Below are positions 13,801 through 28,049 of a stretch of 64,000 bases of DNA, piece after piece. The stretch is from Callaeas wilsoni (taxonomy: Eukaryota > Chordata > Aves > Passeriformes > Callaeidae), in contig VWPU01013448.1 of assembly GCA_013398955.1 (NCBI GenBank), positions 124,001-188,000 of the forward strand, given 5' to 3'. Positions within the stretch are counted from its first letter, which is position 1; each line of letters starts with the position of its first letter. The notes beneath the pieces were generated by a model. It was given only the letters and a program-made list of their open reading frames with translations, ran no database searches and was not told where the DNA came from. Position numbers and translations under genes: made by a program.

Positions 13801-15097
13801 TATGTTGTGCAAAGAAAGTATAATCTGATAAAGGTCTTAATAAAGGTGTGCCAATTTTTGCTAAAATTGGATGATACACTGCTATGTCCCTTGAACCTAA
13901 ATTCACACTGATTTGTGTGTGTAATTTAGTACTGAATGGCAAAAACCTGTTTAGTTACTTAAGGTCAAAATTGTTTATCAGAATTTTTGTATAAGATCTT
14001 TTTTGTTAGATTCTATTCATATCATTTGATCTGTTCTCCATTTTGTTTTGATCTTACAGGATCCGATATAGTGGGAGTTAAAGGATAGAAAAAAGCATCT
14101 TTATTTTCAATTCTTTTTCATATTATATCTGAAATAGAAAGAAAAGGAAATTAATCTTGTCCTCGGACTGTGCCTCCAGCCAGTTCTTTAGGGTCCTTAA
14201 GTAATGTCACAGCTTTGAGTTAGAAGGTTCTCTTGTTCATGGAGAGGTTGGCTCATCCTCTCATCAGGCCCTAGAAGTTACCTTTCTAAGATGTACTAGA
14301 TAGTTAAAGCTGTTATGAAAGTGGAGGGCATCTGGTTTTACTGTCACTGGGTTTCATAAAACAGAGCTCCAGCAGTGACAGCAACTCCCTCTCTTTAATG
14401 TGGAAGCCACAAACTGGCTACATTAAAGGACTGACCTTTCAACCTACGAACTGAGTGGAGTTAGAGCAGCTTGCCAGCTATGAGGTCCTGGTAGTATCTC
14501 TGCAGCAGGTGTTGGCCTAGAGAACATATGGATCAACAGCTGGATGCTACGTCCTCTGAGCACTCTCAGGATCCTGACCCATGTATATTTACAGAGGGAG
14601 AGGGGAAAAAACCCCAAACCAATCAAACCTAAAGAAGTAGATAATTAGAATTTATAGTGATGCTTCATGGACATTGAAATAATTTAGTCTAGTAGCCAAA
14701 TTGAAACTTTAGATGCAAAAGCTGTCAAAAGCATTGTTAATGTGATAATTTCTGCACTGAAGAATCTGGATCCAGATTTTTTAAGTCTATAAGCTGTGAA
14801 GCATGGAAGAGGTCAGATCTGCTGCAGGCTTATTTGCAGGCTTCTTTTGTAAAAAGTATGCAGAAAGCCAAGCATGGTTTTCCCCCTTCCCTTGTTGTCC
14901 ACCAATTGCACAAGAAAATCATAGTACACCTGTAGCTAATAGGACATCTTTTAATGTCCTTTTTCGCTGTTTTGTTTAGTGATTACTTGCAGCTTCTGAA
15001 TTAAACTGGCTCACTGTGTTGCAGATGACCTCTAAAATGCCGCTGAATTAAGGACAGAACTGTTTAATGCAGTCAGATTTTTACATGCAACATGGCA

Positions 15098-15107
15098 GGG
15101 GGGGGGG
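15098..15107 (+). repeat. G10 homopolymer run
   Basis: Ten consecutive G residues lie in A/T-rich intron 8, followed shortly by an A-rich run near 15139-15148. Such runs are prone to length polymorphism and sequencing error. A second, shorter G run lies in intron 9 around 40500-40507. Confidence 0.9.
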
Positions 15108-17449
15108 TGTTTCATATTTTTTCTTTAATATCTTTGTAAAAAAAAAAGTACAGTGAAATCTGTGCAAACTTTTTGAGCTGTATTATTACACAATCTTTAC
15201 AGCAAGTTTGATGCCTGGCCCTTTGTATATATGCAGAAATAGAAAATGGAAAACCTTATCATGGCTTTCCCTTGCAGTTCTGAGCAGGAGCCACACAAAA
15301 TACACTACCACTGCTCTCAGGAGTGCCAGAACTGTGCTACTGCTACTTCTTGACATACCACCTTTTCTGAGCACTAAACACAACTATTTGATCATCCCCA
15401 TTGTGTGGCAGAGACCTTTTCTTAAATGCACAAGATAACTTTAATGGTTGTGGAATAGGCAAGCAAAAAGCAAGACGACTCAAAGTTGAAAAGACAAGTT
15501 CATTCTCCAGTTGTATGTCTGGAAATTCAGTCTTTGTTGCTAAGACTCTGCAGACAACAAAATTTGTCCCAAGACTGACTTCTGGTTAGATGGCTTACAA
15601 GATGAAGCAGGAGAACAGGAAAGGAAAAGCCTGGTTTAAGCATATTTATGCTTGCTTGATATAACAAGCAGACCAAGGAATCATTTAACATCCTCTCTCT
15701 CCAGTTTGTCTGAGTTCAATTTAAAAAATGGGTTACCTTTCCTCATGTATGTGTACATCTGTGAACGTGTTGGAAAAGGACTCTGTCAAGGGTTGGTCCA
15801 GTTTACTGTTTCAGTTACATCAGTGCACAAGGGGAAGGAGCAGTGTCACATGGAGGTGAGGGTTTGAATCCTTTGTATAAGTTCCATGTGTTTTGCATAG
15901 AACAAGCCTAGCTCACTAGTCAGGGCAGGTTTCCTGGTACATATTTAAAATCATTTGGAAAATCTGTGGTTGAACATATTGGAGCTATTTCTCATATTTT
16001 AGTTAAAGGATAGTAGGGCCTGCTTGCATAACAAATGCAGTGTCTATAAAGGAAACATTTTATACAAGGACGAAAATGTATTCTTAAATTTTGAGATGAT
16101 TTTTGACTATTTAAAAAAAGGAAAAAAATTTCCTAAACTGATTCATATATCTAAAAATGTGTTATTAGGATTTGTTTTACGGTGCCTCTTGAAGCTTCTG
16201 CCACTTTAGAATCTATATGTATGTTCTATTGGCATTTTTAAATTTGAGAACAGATTCAGGACTTAGTGCTTCAAATGTGCATGGAAATGAGTGACTAAAT
16301 GTAAGGATCCCTCCTTAAGTCAGGAGTTATTCACAAAGTAAGTAGTATTCACAGATGTTGAAATGCATTTTGCAGTCACTTTAGTGGCTGCATTACATCC
16401 CAGGGGTATTCAAGAGTCCTGTACTCAAGCCGCTGTTATTTTGAAAAGACACTGATTTGGGGTCCTTCAGCTGTCATTGTTTCCCAGCACAGTGAAACTT
16501 AGATAATAAACTACCATATGCTAGAATTATAAACTAATGCTGCAAGATAAAGTTCATTATGCCATTGTGTGCTTTTAAAATCCTATGCTATTTTTGCTCA
16601 TGTTCTTTGGTTGGGATGGAAGTGTATCTATAACAGTATGACTAATTATCTTTACATGCATTTATCACTAAATAAACTTCCCACAAGACAGCAAGATTGT
16701 TTACTTAAGCAGTATAATATTGGGAATGGAAGATAGCTCTAGAACATAGGATTACATTGCCAGAATGGCACTATTTATTAAGCTATGATAACGCTAATGT
16801 TCCTTTTTGATGTATAGCATGTGTGACTTCAGCTGAACTTGTAGAGAGCCTTAAGGATGTTTCATTGAACATTTAGTATGGCAGCAAGCCAGAATACATT
16901 TAGCCTAAACCCAGATGACAGGTTGGTAATGAGGTAGTGATTGATGACCACCGCTTCCATATGAAAACCTGCTTGATATGCTGGGGGGGAAATGCATTGC
17001 TAGCTCTTTTTATTTCATTCCCTCTGTATTAGTTATTCTTACTATAGAGGAGTAGCATTGGCTGCTGGTTATTCAATCCTGGTTTCACTTTTGGATGAGA
17101 ATTGCGTACTCAGCTGAGACTGTAGAAGCACAGCCCCATGGCTATATTTATATGTATTTCAAATCCTAATTTCAATGGATTTTTATTGTCAAAAATAACT
17201 GCAATTATATCACCGATGAAACAGCCTATAATATTATTACCTGCCTCTGTAATTTTACAAGTCTTTATGATTCACCTTCTGTGCCATCTAAATGGCATTG
17301 CTTTCCCTTCTGATATAAAAAGAGAAACTTGGCCCAAAGGTTGTAATACATGGGTCAGGCAAACAAGCCTAAACAAAAGACTGCTGTTTATTTTGCCTAG
17401 TCCTATTGAATGCTTCCCGGTAAAGACACTGCACTGCTTGTTCAGATGA

Positions 17450-18680
17450 GGGGCAAACTGTGGTTCTGTGCACGAAGAAGGATATTTAAGCCATGTCCTT
17501 TAGCCAGATTCCAGCCTGATGCCTGGATTAGCAGTAAGAGTTAGGAGGGGGCAGCAGAAGCCTGTAGGGGTTATATCCGTAGCTTTACCCAGTCAGACAA
17601 AGTGGATATTAGATGTCCCCAAAGCTGGAGGATAACTAATGGGTTCACATTAAGGCCTGGTTAGAAATCACCCAGGGATGCAGCAAAGGACACTAGGGCA
17701 GCATAAATATCTAATGTCAAAAGAGACTCATTATTAGTGTTTTCCCAGGCAGAAGTGGCTTTTGGTCAGGAAGGGGTGAGGAGGCTTGTCACCCTAACCA
17801 GAGTGACATTACACTTCCTGAGAGCAAAAATAGGAGCAACAAAAACTGGGATCAGTGTTAGAATCAAAAGCCAGAATAAGGAGGTAGTGAAGCAGGGCTG
17901 GGGCAGTTTCCATTCTTCTCCTGCTGCTTCCAGAGATGTAAGGGAAGTTTTCGTGCCCTCTGGGGGCAAAGTGACTGATTTTTCAGTAAGGAATGAATGC
18001 AGTATTAGATGGCAGATTTGTGGGGTGAACATGCATTGGACTCAAATGAGGAAGCCTCTACGACTGGGATTTGCTGACGGGCCTTTATGGCAGGACAGGT
18101 TTTGACTTGATCAGGGTGAATGTCTCTAAGGGCGGTTGAGGCCTGTCTGATGGTGCTTGTCAGCCAGGGAACTGTAACAGTTACTGGATGTTTGGGCTAG
18201 TAACTATACCTTTGGGCAAATCCAGAAGTGCTTCTAGCATGACTGCAAGAAGGGGCAAACGAGCAGACAAGTCAGGAAACCACTGGGCTGCCATGATGTA
18301 TGAACTGGTGGCAGCTACGTTTACAAGCGGTGTTTGGTACTGCAGTTCACTGAGAAATGAGTACACTTTCCCTTTTGGGTGGGTGCTGGGTAAAACAATT
18401 TTATCTGCTTGGGAATGGGTCCAGGAGCGTGCAAAGTGAGAGCTAATCAGTAATGCCTCTTGTTGAAAGAGAGGGTTCTTGTGGAATTGCGATAGTCTAC
18501 AGGGCAGATGCAAAGGAAAGGGATAGTCAGTCCTGTTGTCAGGTGCCGGGAGAAGGGACGGCCACAGTGCAGGGCTGGATTCAGATATGCAGAGCAGAAC
18601 TTCATCTCTATATGCACAAATGGAAGATGATTATGACAGGAATCATCATCTGGTCTGTCTAGGTCATTTAACTCCCACAA
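17450..18680 (-). other. Unidentified G/C-richer block with broken open frames, possible decayed insertion
   Basis: I do not recognise this block. It is visibly richer in G and C than the sequence on either side. The - strand has a chain of open frames: 18680-18447 (77 codons), overlapping 18513-18181 (110 codons) in another frame, then after several stops 18032-17766 (88 codons). The last has a hydrophobic run at about residues 52-70 that could span a membrane. The + strand also has a 122-codon frame (17737-18105), which weakens the coding argument because base composition alone lengthens frames on both strands. It may be an old inserted retroelement or pseudogene disrupted by frameshifts, or simply a G/C-rich intron segment. 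No terminal repeats, poly(A) tail or family motif were seen. Confidence 0.25.
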
Positions 18681-21600
18681 GCAAAATTAACATTGTTTTT
18701 TCTTACTAAACCATACCCCTCTGATATTTTCATTCTTCTTGTGGCTTTTGCTTTTACGCTTACTTGCAATCTTTTTTTCAAACCTCTCTTTATTGCATAG
18801 TAAGCTCTTTGGGGAACACTGGTCTTCTTTTTCTGTTTGGAAGGTACTCACATCCCACATGTTTAATACCAGAAAGTAGTATCTTTTAACTTAGATATGT
18901 CATTCATTTGAACTTTCCATTCATTTGGTACTTCCATTCCATAAATTCCTGTATATAGCTGTAGCATCCCCAGGCACGTGTCCTGTGAGCTGCAGAATTT
19001 GTCAATTCAAGTTTGAGTTAAAACACCACTTTCTTTTGAATGTTTTGAGTGAGTTTGTCAAATGTTCACATCTATAAACTGTCCCTAATTGAGACAACCA
19101 CATTTTGTTGTTCACTGACCAGTGACAAGATGGAGCAGGTCCATTGATTTTTACCGTCTTCCTCGAAAGACCTTAGTTTTTACAAGTTGTGGCAAGTGAG
19201 GACATAGTCTTTCAGTGGAGATTAATGGCCATATGGTGTTGTTGCTTATACACTGGAAAGCTTAGTTATTTACTGTAAAATCTGACTTCAAATTCTATAC
19301 GCAAATCAGAAACTCCTACTTGGTTTGTTTCCATAACAACACACAAAACAACATCAATCACTTATAGTAGAGCTCCACACTCCATAATTAGGGATGCAGT
19401 TTTAAGAAGTGTGGGAGGAGTTCTGTAAAGTGTTTTTATGTTAAAAACAACATTAAGCCTTGTTCTCACAAAAGCTTATGCACAAACTTCACTTAACAGA
19501 ATGTAATTAATTCCACTGGCATTTACGGCTATGTCTCCACAGCTCTGATGCAGTGTCTGGAGTGACTACGCATGCCCTGCTCCGTGTCTTGTCTGAATGA
19601 CTGAAGTATGAGCAAGGCTTGCTTGAGGGCAAGCTTGCCTTTTCTGTAGGGAGCAGATGTGGGGTTTACCCCAACAGACAGTGTCAGCTGACCACTTTAC
19701 CTTACCTGGCATGGATTTCAGTGTGACAGTAAATGCGTGCAGTGCGACAACCTGTAATATTGGAGAAAAGCGGTATCAAGAAAAAACTGCTTAAAGGACT
19801 TTATGTAGAAAAAAAATTATAAAATTTGCTGTGTATCTTTTAAATGTAGAATTTAAGCCAATGGGACATGTACCATATATGGCATTTTTCAGTAGTATCA
19901 GGAGTATGCATACCGTCTCCACACTGTCTTCACTATCGTAGTCAAGGACAGATACTGCCATATAGAGCTGTTACAACATCATAACACCTTCAGTGAGGCA
20001 GTCCCACAGCCCCACTGATGCCTTGCAGTAATCCACGCATTGGAACAGTTAGAAATAATCAAATGCAAAGTATTTCTTCTCCATTCTACTTAATACTTGC
20101 CTAGAAAATGGAGGGAGTTGTGTGTGTTTGGGTCTTTTTGTTGTTGTTTGTTAGTGTTTGGAGGCTTTTGTGTTTTGTTTTTTTTTTAAAATACACATTA
20201 TTTATATTTTAAAGAACCAATATAACATGCTTTAAGTTCTCCTGGCATTTTTGAGGCAATAACTGAGTTGTAAGAAAACATTTTCTCTGAAGCATCTTGT
20301 AGCTGACAAATCCCTGGGCCCTTAGGCAAGCTGTGTTTGAGTCTGGTTGCTTTCAGCTGCTCCAGAGACAACACGTGGTGTGTGCCTGGGAAGGAAAGGC
20401 TGAAGGGGAAAACCCTGAACAAAATGAGGGACAGTTCAATAAAAAAAAAGTAGATAAATGGGAGACAAGACAGGGGAGGAAACAATTTCTACAATGAAAT
20501 GGAACTGAAAAAAAATAAGGAAAGAAAAAGTAGATAGAATACATCAACTGGGGAAAAAAAGGCAAATTGAGGAAATAAAAGCTGAAAGACAGGAGATTAT
20601 CCACAAAGATGATAAAAATGGGAAGGATTAAAATAAAACAAAAGCTCATATAGTTGTTCCAGCCACATTTTCAATAGTGTTCTTCCTTATCCTAGATGTC
20701 AGCTTTCTCTTTAAAGAAAAAGAACAGCTGAATGGAATATGTGCTTTACTCAGTTTTGATCCTTCCAGTTCTTTGTAAAATATTGATTGTCATGTATATC
20801 AAATAAGTAAGATCTAAAAGTTAAAAAAAAGTATTTATATAAAAACCCTCTTCTGACTGGTCAGGAGTAAGTTAAAAGATGGGGAAATGTGTATATTCTG
20901 AGCATTTTTACGCCAGTTTTGATTATGTTTCTGATTCAACTCAAAGAATAAGCATATTGTTATGTCAGTGAATATATTATGGGATTTTTTAAAAACACAT
21001 AATTAAATCACAGCTAAGGTTGCTAGGTGACAGGTAAGAGAAGCTATATAATTAGACACGTCCAAAAAAAGTCAAATAGTGGAAAGCAGTAATCCTGAAG
21101 GAAGGTTGCCATTGTCTGTGCTGACACCAAATGACCATCTCATTCAAATGTGCACTTCATTAAAGAGTCACCTCCTACTCGGCTTCTGCAGCTGAGCTCT
21201 TACTACTCTGTGTGGAGTCGGTAGAAACAGGAAGACTTTTAATTAAGTGTGAATTTTGATTTGCTCTCTGAATATCCCTTTGACAGCATATTATTCCTTG
21301 GTTTTTAATATTAGCAATCACGTGTTTTTCCCAAAGACAGAGGCAGTAGCTGCCCACTGATACGTGTGAGTCTTTCTACCCGTGTCAAGCCTGTACAGGC
21401 TACTGGCAAAATAGCTATGATGTGACACAGTCCGTAGATGTAATCCATCTCCTTAAAGCAAGGAAGGGAAAATAGTTGCAAAAATAAGCATTTTACCATA
21501 ATTAATAGGTGTCGGCAGCTCGATTCCTCTCTCTAGTAATTGAGGAACTCTCCCAGTCCACAAGGCCTTTCTAAGACCATAGAGTGTGGCCTTTCAAGGA

Positions 21601-21857
21601 CATTTCTCCCTTCTCTCAGCACCTTGATTGATTCCTGCGTGGGGCACGGGTGGTCTGGGTTCCTGCAGCACTCTGGTTGCAAGGAGATGAGTGTTCAGAC
21701 AATGCTTGCACTAGCATGGTTGGAGGCAGGAAGTAGTCTGCATGCTTCCCACACTGTAAAAGTTCTAGCTCGAAGATCCACTCTTCAAGCCTTTTAAAAT
21801 CCTATTGTGTCAATTGCCCAAGAGCCATCACAACCTTGCTTCTATTGTACGGTCATC

Positions 21858-22005
21858 AGCAAATCTCTTAAATTTCTTTGCACATCTGTAAAATGCAGGG
21901 ATAAATGTTGCTCTCTTATCTGGATCCTGGATATTTTGAGGATTGACTGCTTGTGTAGCACCTTGGAAATAGAAAGTGCTACAAACAGTAAGTGCTATTT
22001 GTTAC
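21858..22005 (+). mobile_element. MIR (ancient tRNA-derived CORE-SINE) relic
   Basis: The sequence follows the MIR consensus in order: CAAATCTCTTAAATTTCTTTG (compare CAAGTCACTTAACCTCTCTG), then CATCTGTAAAATG and a GGGATAA segment, then TTTTGAGGATTGA, then TAGCACCTTGGAAATAGAAAGTGCT and finally ACAGTAAGTGCTATTTGTTA in place of the CATAGTAAGCGCTCAATAAATGTT end. The core and tail are represented; the tRNA-like head is not evident. MIRs spread before the amniote radiation, so the copy should be shared with other birds and perhaps other amniotes. Confidence 0.75.
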
Positions 22006-23946
22006 TCTTGGTATCAAAATAACTCATGCAGCCAAGCGTAGAGTACGGCTTGCTGTCTGCCTACCTGATTTGCATTCCTACATGCAGTGCAAATAGAAAG
22101 GTGTTGCTATAATATCAATACCTACATTTTATAAATTTTATACCTCTGCTGTACTGTCAGAAATTCTGCATTACATCTGCTATGCATTTGATTACAAGGC
22201 TTCAGAAATTTTAAATATTATGTTTTCGTCCTTTTTTCTTCAATGTCACAACAGCATTCCATATATGGCATCTTTCTGGTGGCTTCATTTGCTGAATGCA
22301 TAGTCCTGTTAATTTCTTTTCAAGTGTTTAGTTGGATGTATGATTTTACCTTTATTAATAAATGTTTCCCCATTCTGTAAAATTTATGAAGGTAGGAATT
22401 TTGGTTTCAGCTCAGTGTTCTAAACTATCTGTGTAAATGATTGAATGAATAAATAAGTAAATACCGAAGTGTCCTCCCCTATGGTGCCTCAATAATAATA
22501 TCTTTTTATCTTGCAAAGAGTGCATTTAGAAACTGTTTCACTTTTTGCCCCTTTCAGCAGTTTTTTTATTCAGATGTTGTGAAATGTAGCTTAATTCATT
22601 ATTTTTTTCCTGAGCTATGAGTCTCTGAAAATGGCTTTTTTCTTTTCTGTTAAGTTGGTGATAGAGGTGAGCATGGAAAAACCCCAGAGTTGTCTGATAT
22701 ATAAATGTATATCTGCTCAGCACTTGATTTCAGACTCAAGAGTTATTATAATCATGATCCCTCCCTCCGAAAATTGGAGAGCATGGGCTTTTGGAAAGAC
22801 GTGTACTTAAAAGTATGGAGCTGTATCTGTGCATGTGCTTGGTGACGTGATTGTCAGTGCAGGGTTAACGAACTTTCATCCCGCGTGCTGTGCCTTCAAC
22901 ATGCAGATTTGATTTTGCATTTGAATGCATAAGTGAATACTTGTTTTCTATTTATATGTATACTATAATCAGAAATAAAGAATGCAAAATCAGAGGTAGA
23001 CTTTGTTTTAGCAGACGATTCTGTTTATCTGAGTCTCTCTCTTCTCACACAACTGTTGTTGTTGCTAAGGTTAATTAAAGTCATTCTATGTCTAATTTTA
23101 TATGTAAAGCAAAACTAATTTATAATTTAAAATACTTGTGTAAAAGGCTTGGTTCCATATAACTAATTTTGTTATGCTGCACTTCTGAAAGATAATTTTA
23201 TCAATAGGGCAGTGGATGTACAAATCTAGTTTTTCCATCTGTGTGGTGGAATTTTTGCATGGACTTTAAGCAAGCTCCAGCATTAATCAGCATCAGCTGT
23301 AACCTGTTACAAAATGACATGAGAGATAGAATTATTGTTGGTACATGTTGCAAACATCCACAACTGTAGGCAGTGATATTTGAGAAGTTGTTTTTAAATG
23401 CTAGCAACTGAAATAATCTGTGAATGGAGGAAAATTGTATTCAGTTTTTGATTTAAAGTTGTTCTCCTTATCCTACACTCTGATTTTACAAGATTATTGA
23501 GTCATTTTGTTGAATAAGGTAAGCCCAATTCCATAATTTACTCGGAAAGGGACTTTGAGTAGCAAGATGTGCTTTCTGCAAAGAAGTATGTGTGGTAATA
23601 ATTAGAAGGATGGAAGGAGGTTTTGGAGAGAAGACATTTCAGAAATTTTCTCTTGACCCTTGTGTGAGATCTGTGTTTTCTCGTTCTCTGTGTCTGAGCT
23701 TTGTTTCTTTTAGTGTGGGTGGAGGAAGAAGGGGTCTGATTCCTGGTACACTGCCACTGGCTAGGAGAGCTCTGTAACTGACAGAAACACACGAGCCGTT
23801 GAATTTCTCTGTTCTGTGAGCGTCTGGTACCTATGCCCTGATAGGGAATACCTTTCTTTTACCTAACTGTAGTAGTGGATTTTTTAAATCCCAGATGAAA
23901 AACTCAGAAATCTTTCCATGGCTTGGGACCTCAACCAGGGCATATT

Positions 23947-24110
23947 TCATAGAATGGTAAAATAATTGGAAGGGACCTTTGGCGAAAGTCTAGCGTAGCC
24001 CCCTAGCTCAATGCAGGGTCAGCTGGAGCAGGTTGCCCAGGACCATATCCAGTTTTGAACATCTCTGAATACATAAGAATTCTTGCTCTGCGAGACTTCT
24101 GGCACTCCTG
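23947..24110 (-). mobile_element. CR1 LINE 3' fragment
   Basis: Read in reverse complement this matches the 3' end of CR1, the dominant bird LINE. On the + strand it begins TTCATAGAATGGTAAAA, continues with TTGGAAGGGACCTTTGGCG and GTCTAGCGTAGCCCCCTAGC, then GCAGGGTCAGCTGGAGCAGG and TTGCCCAGGACCATATCCAG. It is 5'-truncated, as most CR1 copies are. Similarity fades around 24075-24110, so that end is approximate. Several point differences mark it as old and immobile. Confidence 0.85.
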
Positions 24111-27100
24111 AGGTTCTTTTCCTCCACATCAGTAATGTACAGACATACAGATCTTTTGGCAGACAAGGGATGGATCCCAAAGGTGCTTAGGCCCAAATCA
24201 ATCAGAGTATTTAGGTGCACACCTTGGAAGGGCTTTGTTTGAAGTAGTCAGTTTGGTCCGTAACACCTGTAACTGTGTTACAGTTAATGTCAGATTTCTG
24301 CAGGGAAACCTTTTTCAAAGCTTGATTTTATTGTGAGTGCTTTCACAAACGTATCTGACTTTCACTACCCAACTTGCCTACAAATCCCTGCTCGGATTTT
24401 CTTCTGGCACACGGGTAGTCACAAAAGACTTCCAATTATGTTTCTAGATGGGTTTCTGTGTTAAAAAAATTTTGTACAAATGTGAAAGTAAGCAATTTTA
24501 TTATCTTTTGATCTTCTACGTATTTCTCTTTCAACTCTAAACAACATGTTATCTGTGGTTTTTATAATTGCATATAATTATGAAAATATATCAATTTTTT
24601 ACTACTGTCAGAAGTTTTTATAAAAAGTTTGGTGTTTTTTAAAAATTCAGTTTTACTGTTATAATATTACACTGAAGAGTTGTTTCTCCTTCATGCTTTG
24701 TCTGGACAATATTTCTGGTAAAGCAGACGTAGATAGAATGTAGCAATTTTTTAGCATAAAGAAATTGAATATAATATCTGCTTTCCGGATTTATTGATTA
24801 GCCCAGGAAAGTCTGATAGCTCACTGAGGGTTTCCAAACTGTCAAAGTATTCAGTGACAAGTTGGTGTTGACATAATTGAAGCTGAATGTATTAATTTTA
24901 TCTTAGTGATCCAGAAATCAATGCATTTTAATGCTGACTTTGTTCTGGGCTGAATTGAAAGTGAAGGGCCTAATTCTGTGAACAACTAAACTTTTTCTTT
25001 AATTGTGCAGCTCTCAGCCGTTTCAGATAGTGGCGAGCAATAGCAGGCAGGTAGGTCTAATTATGGACAGAGAGCAAAAGGTTTCTTGACAGTGTGCAGA
25101 GATTAATTTGTGTAAAAAACAACCTGAATATTTAAAATTAGCTTAGTCTTTGCTTATATGTTGGCATTATAGCATATCCTCGAAGCCTTTGGCAGGTAAC
25201 TAAAGTTACCTTTTAGTTCAAAACAAAACAGCAAATCCATATAATTTAGTAGATCCCCAAATAGTCTTTATTTCAATGAGCCTGTTTTTGTGACTCTCAC
25301 AGAAATCTATTTTCAGTTTTCTTCCGATGGATTAATAGAAAAGCTGCATTTACTAGAACTGCCAAATTCTACATATGACAAGAAATTAAATCAGTTTTAA
25401 AAAGAAAGAATAGCACAAACTGCATCTTAGATTTATGGTAGGGCCATTGGATTTGGGAACTTGAAAGCAATTTCAAGAGCAGATTTTACATACTGCAGAA
25501 ACCTGTAAGCAAATTGAAAGGGCTGTTTAGGATTCATAGAGGAACAAAATGCGTACTCCATCTCTGACATAATTTGTCTTGAGGTTTATGAAATAATTTT
25601 TCATCGGATTATAATATTTAAAGTAATTAAAGATACAATTTGCTATTTAATAAACAATGTGTTTTGTAACTTCATTAAAGATGCTGCCTTTCTTAATTGT
25701 AATGGTCCAAAAGGTTGTCAGTGAACTGTACATTAACTGCAGAGATAATAATGATTTTATATGCTAATAATTTTTAAATTAATAACTCATGTAGTTTTTC
25801 AGCCACACGGGGAAAATAATTTACATTCTTAAAGCTTACTCTGGTATTAACCACTTTACTTTGGGAGAGTGGATATCCTTGTATAAAATGTTCATTTGTT
25901 TTACATTAGCACTAATGCAAGCATGTAGGACCCACTGGTGTGAAAGGATTAAAAGGAGCAGCATTAGACAAGCATGAACATTTCAGAGAGAAATCCTTGT
26001 TAGAGGGACCTATTGGGACTGTGTAACTTGATTTTCTATTTATTGATCATGTTTTTGTTACCATTTGAAACTCCATTGGGAGAGAACCTTCCTATTGTAG
26101 TACTGCAACTACAAAAACGTGCACCAAGCAGACATTAAGGATTCATGCTCACTCCCAGGTAAATTTGTGTGCCTTGGTTGACATTAGGATGGGTTGGATG
26201 CCATATCAGAGGAAATATATGCTCCCTTGGGAGTATTTGCATCATCACTGCAGGTAATTTGAGATTTCTCATTTGTTACTTTCTGACATCTCTGTCACAG
26301 ACATCTCTTCGTGGACTGAAAAGGGACATACAGTCCTACCTCACTGATGCTTTATCACAAAAATTTTTTGCTTAAAATAAATATAAATTTCCCATTTTGA
26401 ATGTTTTGCTTCCCCACCAAGAGAATAAGTTTAAGAAGAGGAGGAAGCTTCTGTGCATGCCTGTGCAGGGATCTGCACCTACAAGCCAAATACCTGACCC
26501 ATGATCTTCAGTGACCATGTTTCACTTCATACTCCTGACTGTTGGTCATTGAGGAGGCATTTGGAGATGTGCACCATGTTTTCTCTGTCTGTTTTCTAGA
26601 TAGTAGCCTTACAGCATCTGAGGTTCAACTGCACTGTATTTTTTGACCCAAAGTCTCAGATTAAGTGCCCTGTCAGCAGTATGGGAAATGCCCAAGGAAA
26701 ATGTAGACATTTGATGAAAATGGTATAATTAGTTAATAAAGACACTCTGTCTTTAAGTAAAATTTTATATGAAGTGCCACATATGCTGTTCTTGAGAAAG
26801 GAATTCAGATTTAATTAATAGATTAAAAAAAGCTTTAGACAATTCATGACTTCTTTCTGTCATTTACCCTTACTCAGAATAAGATTTGGTCAAAGCATGA
26901 ATTTGCTTGGTTTTTTCCAGTATGGAAAAGTATGAAGGAGTAGCTATGCAGTTGCTGTAATGTTTCCGAGCTGATTTACCTGTGTAGGAGAATATCAGTT
27001 TAACAGGATATTTACATGAAACTCCTTGCTACAGCTGCTTTTAAAAGGAAAGGCAGATAAATATGTGCTTAATGATAAGGACATTGATGTGTAGGGGGTA

Positions 27101-28049
27101 AATGACCTGAGTGAGAAAGCTCATTGACCCTCCAGCATGTTACAAGAATGTCGTATTTGTTGCAGGGTATTCTGTACTGACAGTGTGTGACAATCTGAGA
27201 AGATAAAGCCTCTGATGACACATACTTATTATTCACCTGCAATTATAAAACTCTGTGTGCTTTTTTTCATAATTGATAGTGAACACTGGAGCATAATCAT
27301 GTTGAAAGTGTCTCTTCAGAATGTTGCTTTAAAGAAATGAGTAAGAAAATCTCAAATGTTTTGATAGATGATTCATGGCACTGGGGCTGCTGATGAGGAG
27401 CCAATATAGCCAAGTCTATAAATATGCAGTTACGAGAACTCTGGAAACATGAATTCTGGTAGTGTGACAGATTCAAAAAGCACTTTTTCTACTGGAGTAT
27501 GTTTCTAAAGTTGCTCTCTTCCTGTTCTACATTCAGATGCCGTTGTCTAATTAGGCTAATTGGCTGGCAAATTTGCCAGCTTTTAAATAAAATTAGTTTG
27601 GAGGTGAGAGAACAAATACCATCAGAAACCTGATTTATTCTTTCTTTCCATAATAATTGTTTCTTTTTAAGTGAGCAGAGCTAGGCTTTATTATTTCTAG
27701 GGAATTTCTGTTTAATTTATTCTATATGACACATTTCCAGAAGAAATGAATATTGGCAGCCTATTCCTAAACCTTTAAGCAAAGTAATCATAATGGAAAG
27801 ACTGACCTCCACCTTACCTGGCAGTAATGGATAAAGCTCTAGCAAATAACAGTTACCTGATGTTATTTTAACAAAATCAGCTTGCCTTAAGTCAGTACAT
27901 GTGCATTTTCCTGTATTTCTTATTGCTTCTGAAGATCCAAAATACACTGAGGGTAATGAGAATGAATGATAGCTTAGATGTGTTCTTTCCTTGAACTGCC
28001 GGTTGTATTAAATCCACAGCTCCTGTGCAGACCCACAAATCTATAACAT

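Noticed and set aside
19525..19760. Possible DNA-transposon relic
   Set aside because: GGCTATGTCTCCACAG resembles some hAT ends, but no matching inverted terminal repeat or target duplication was found.
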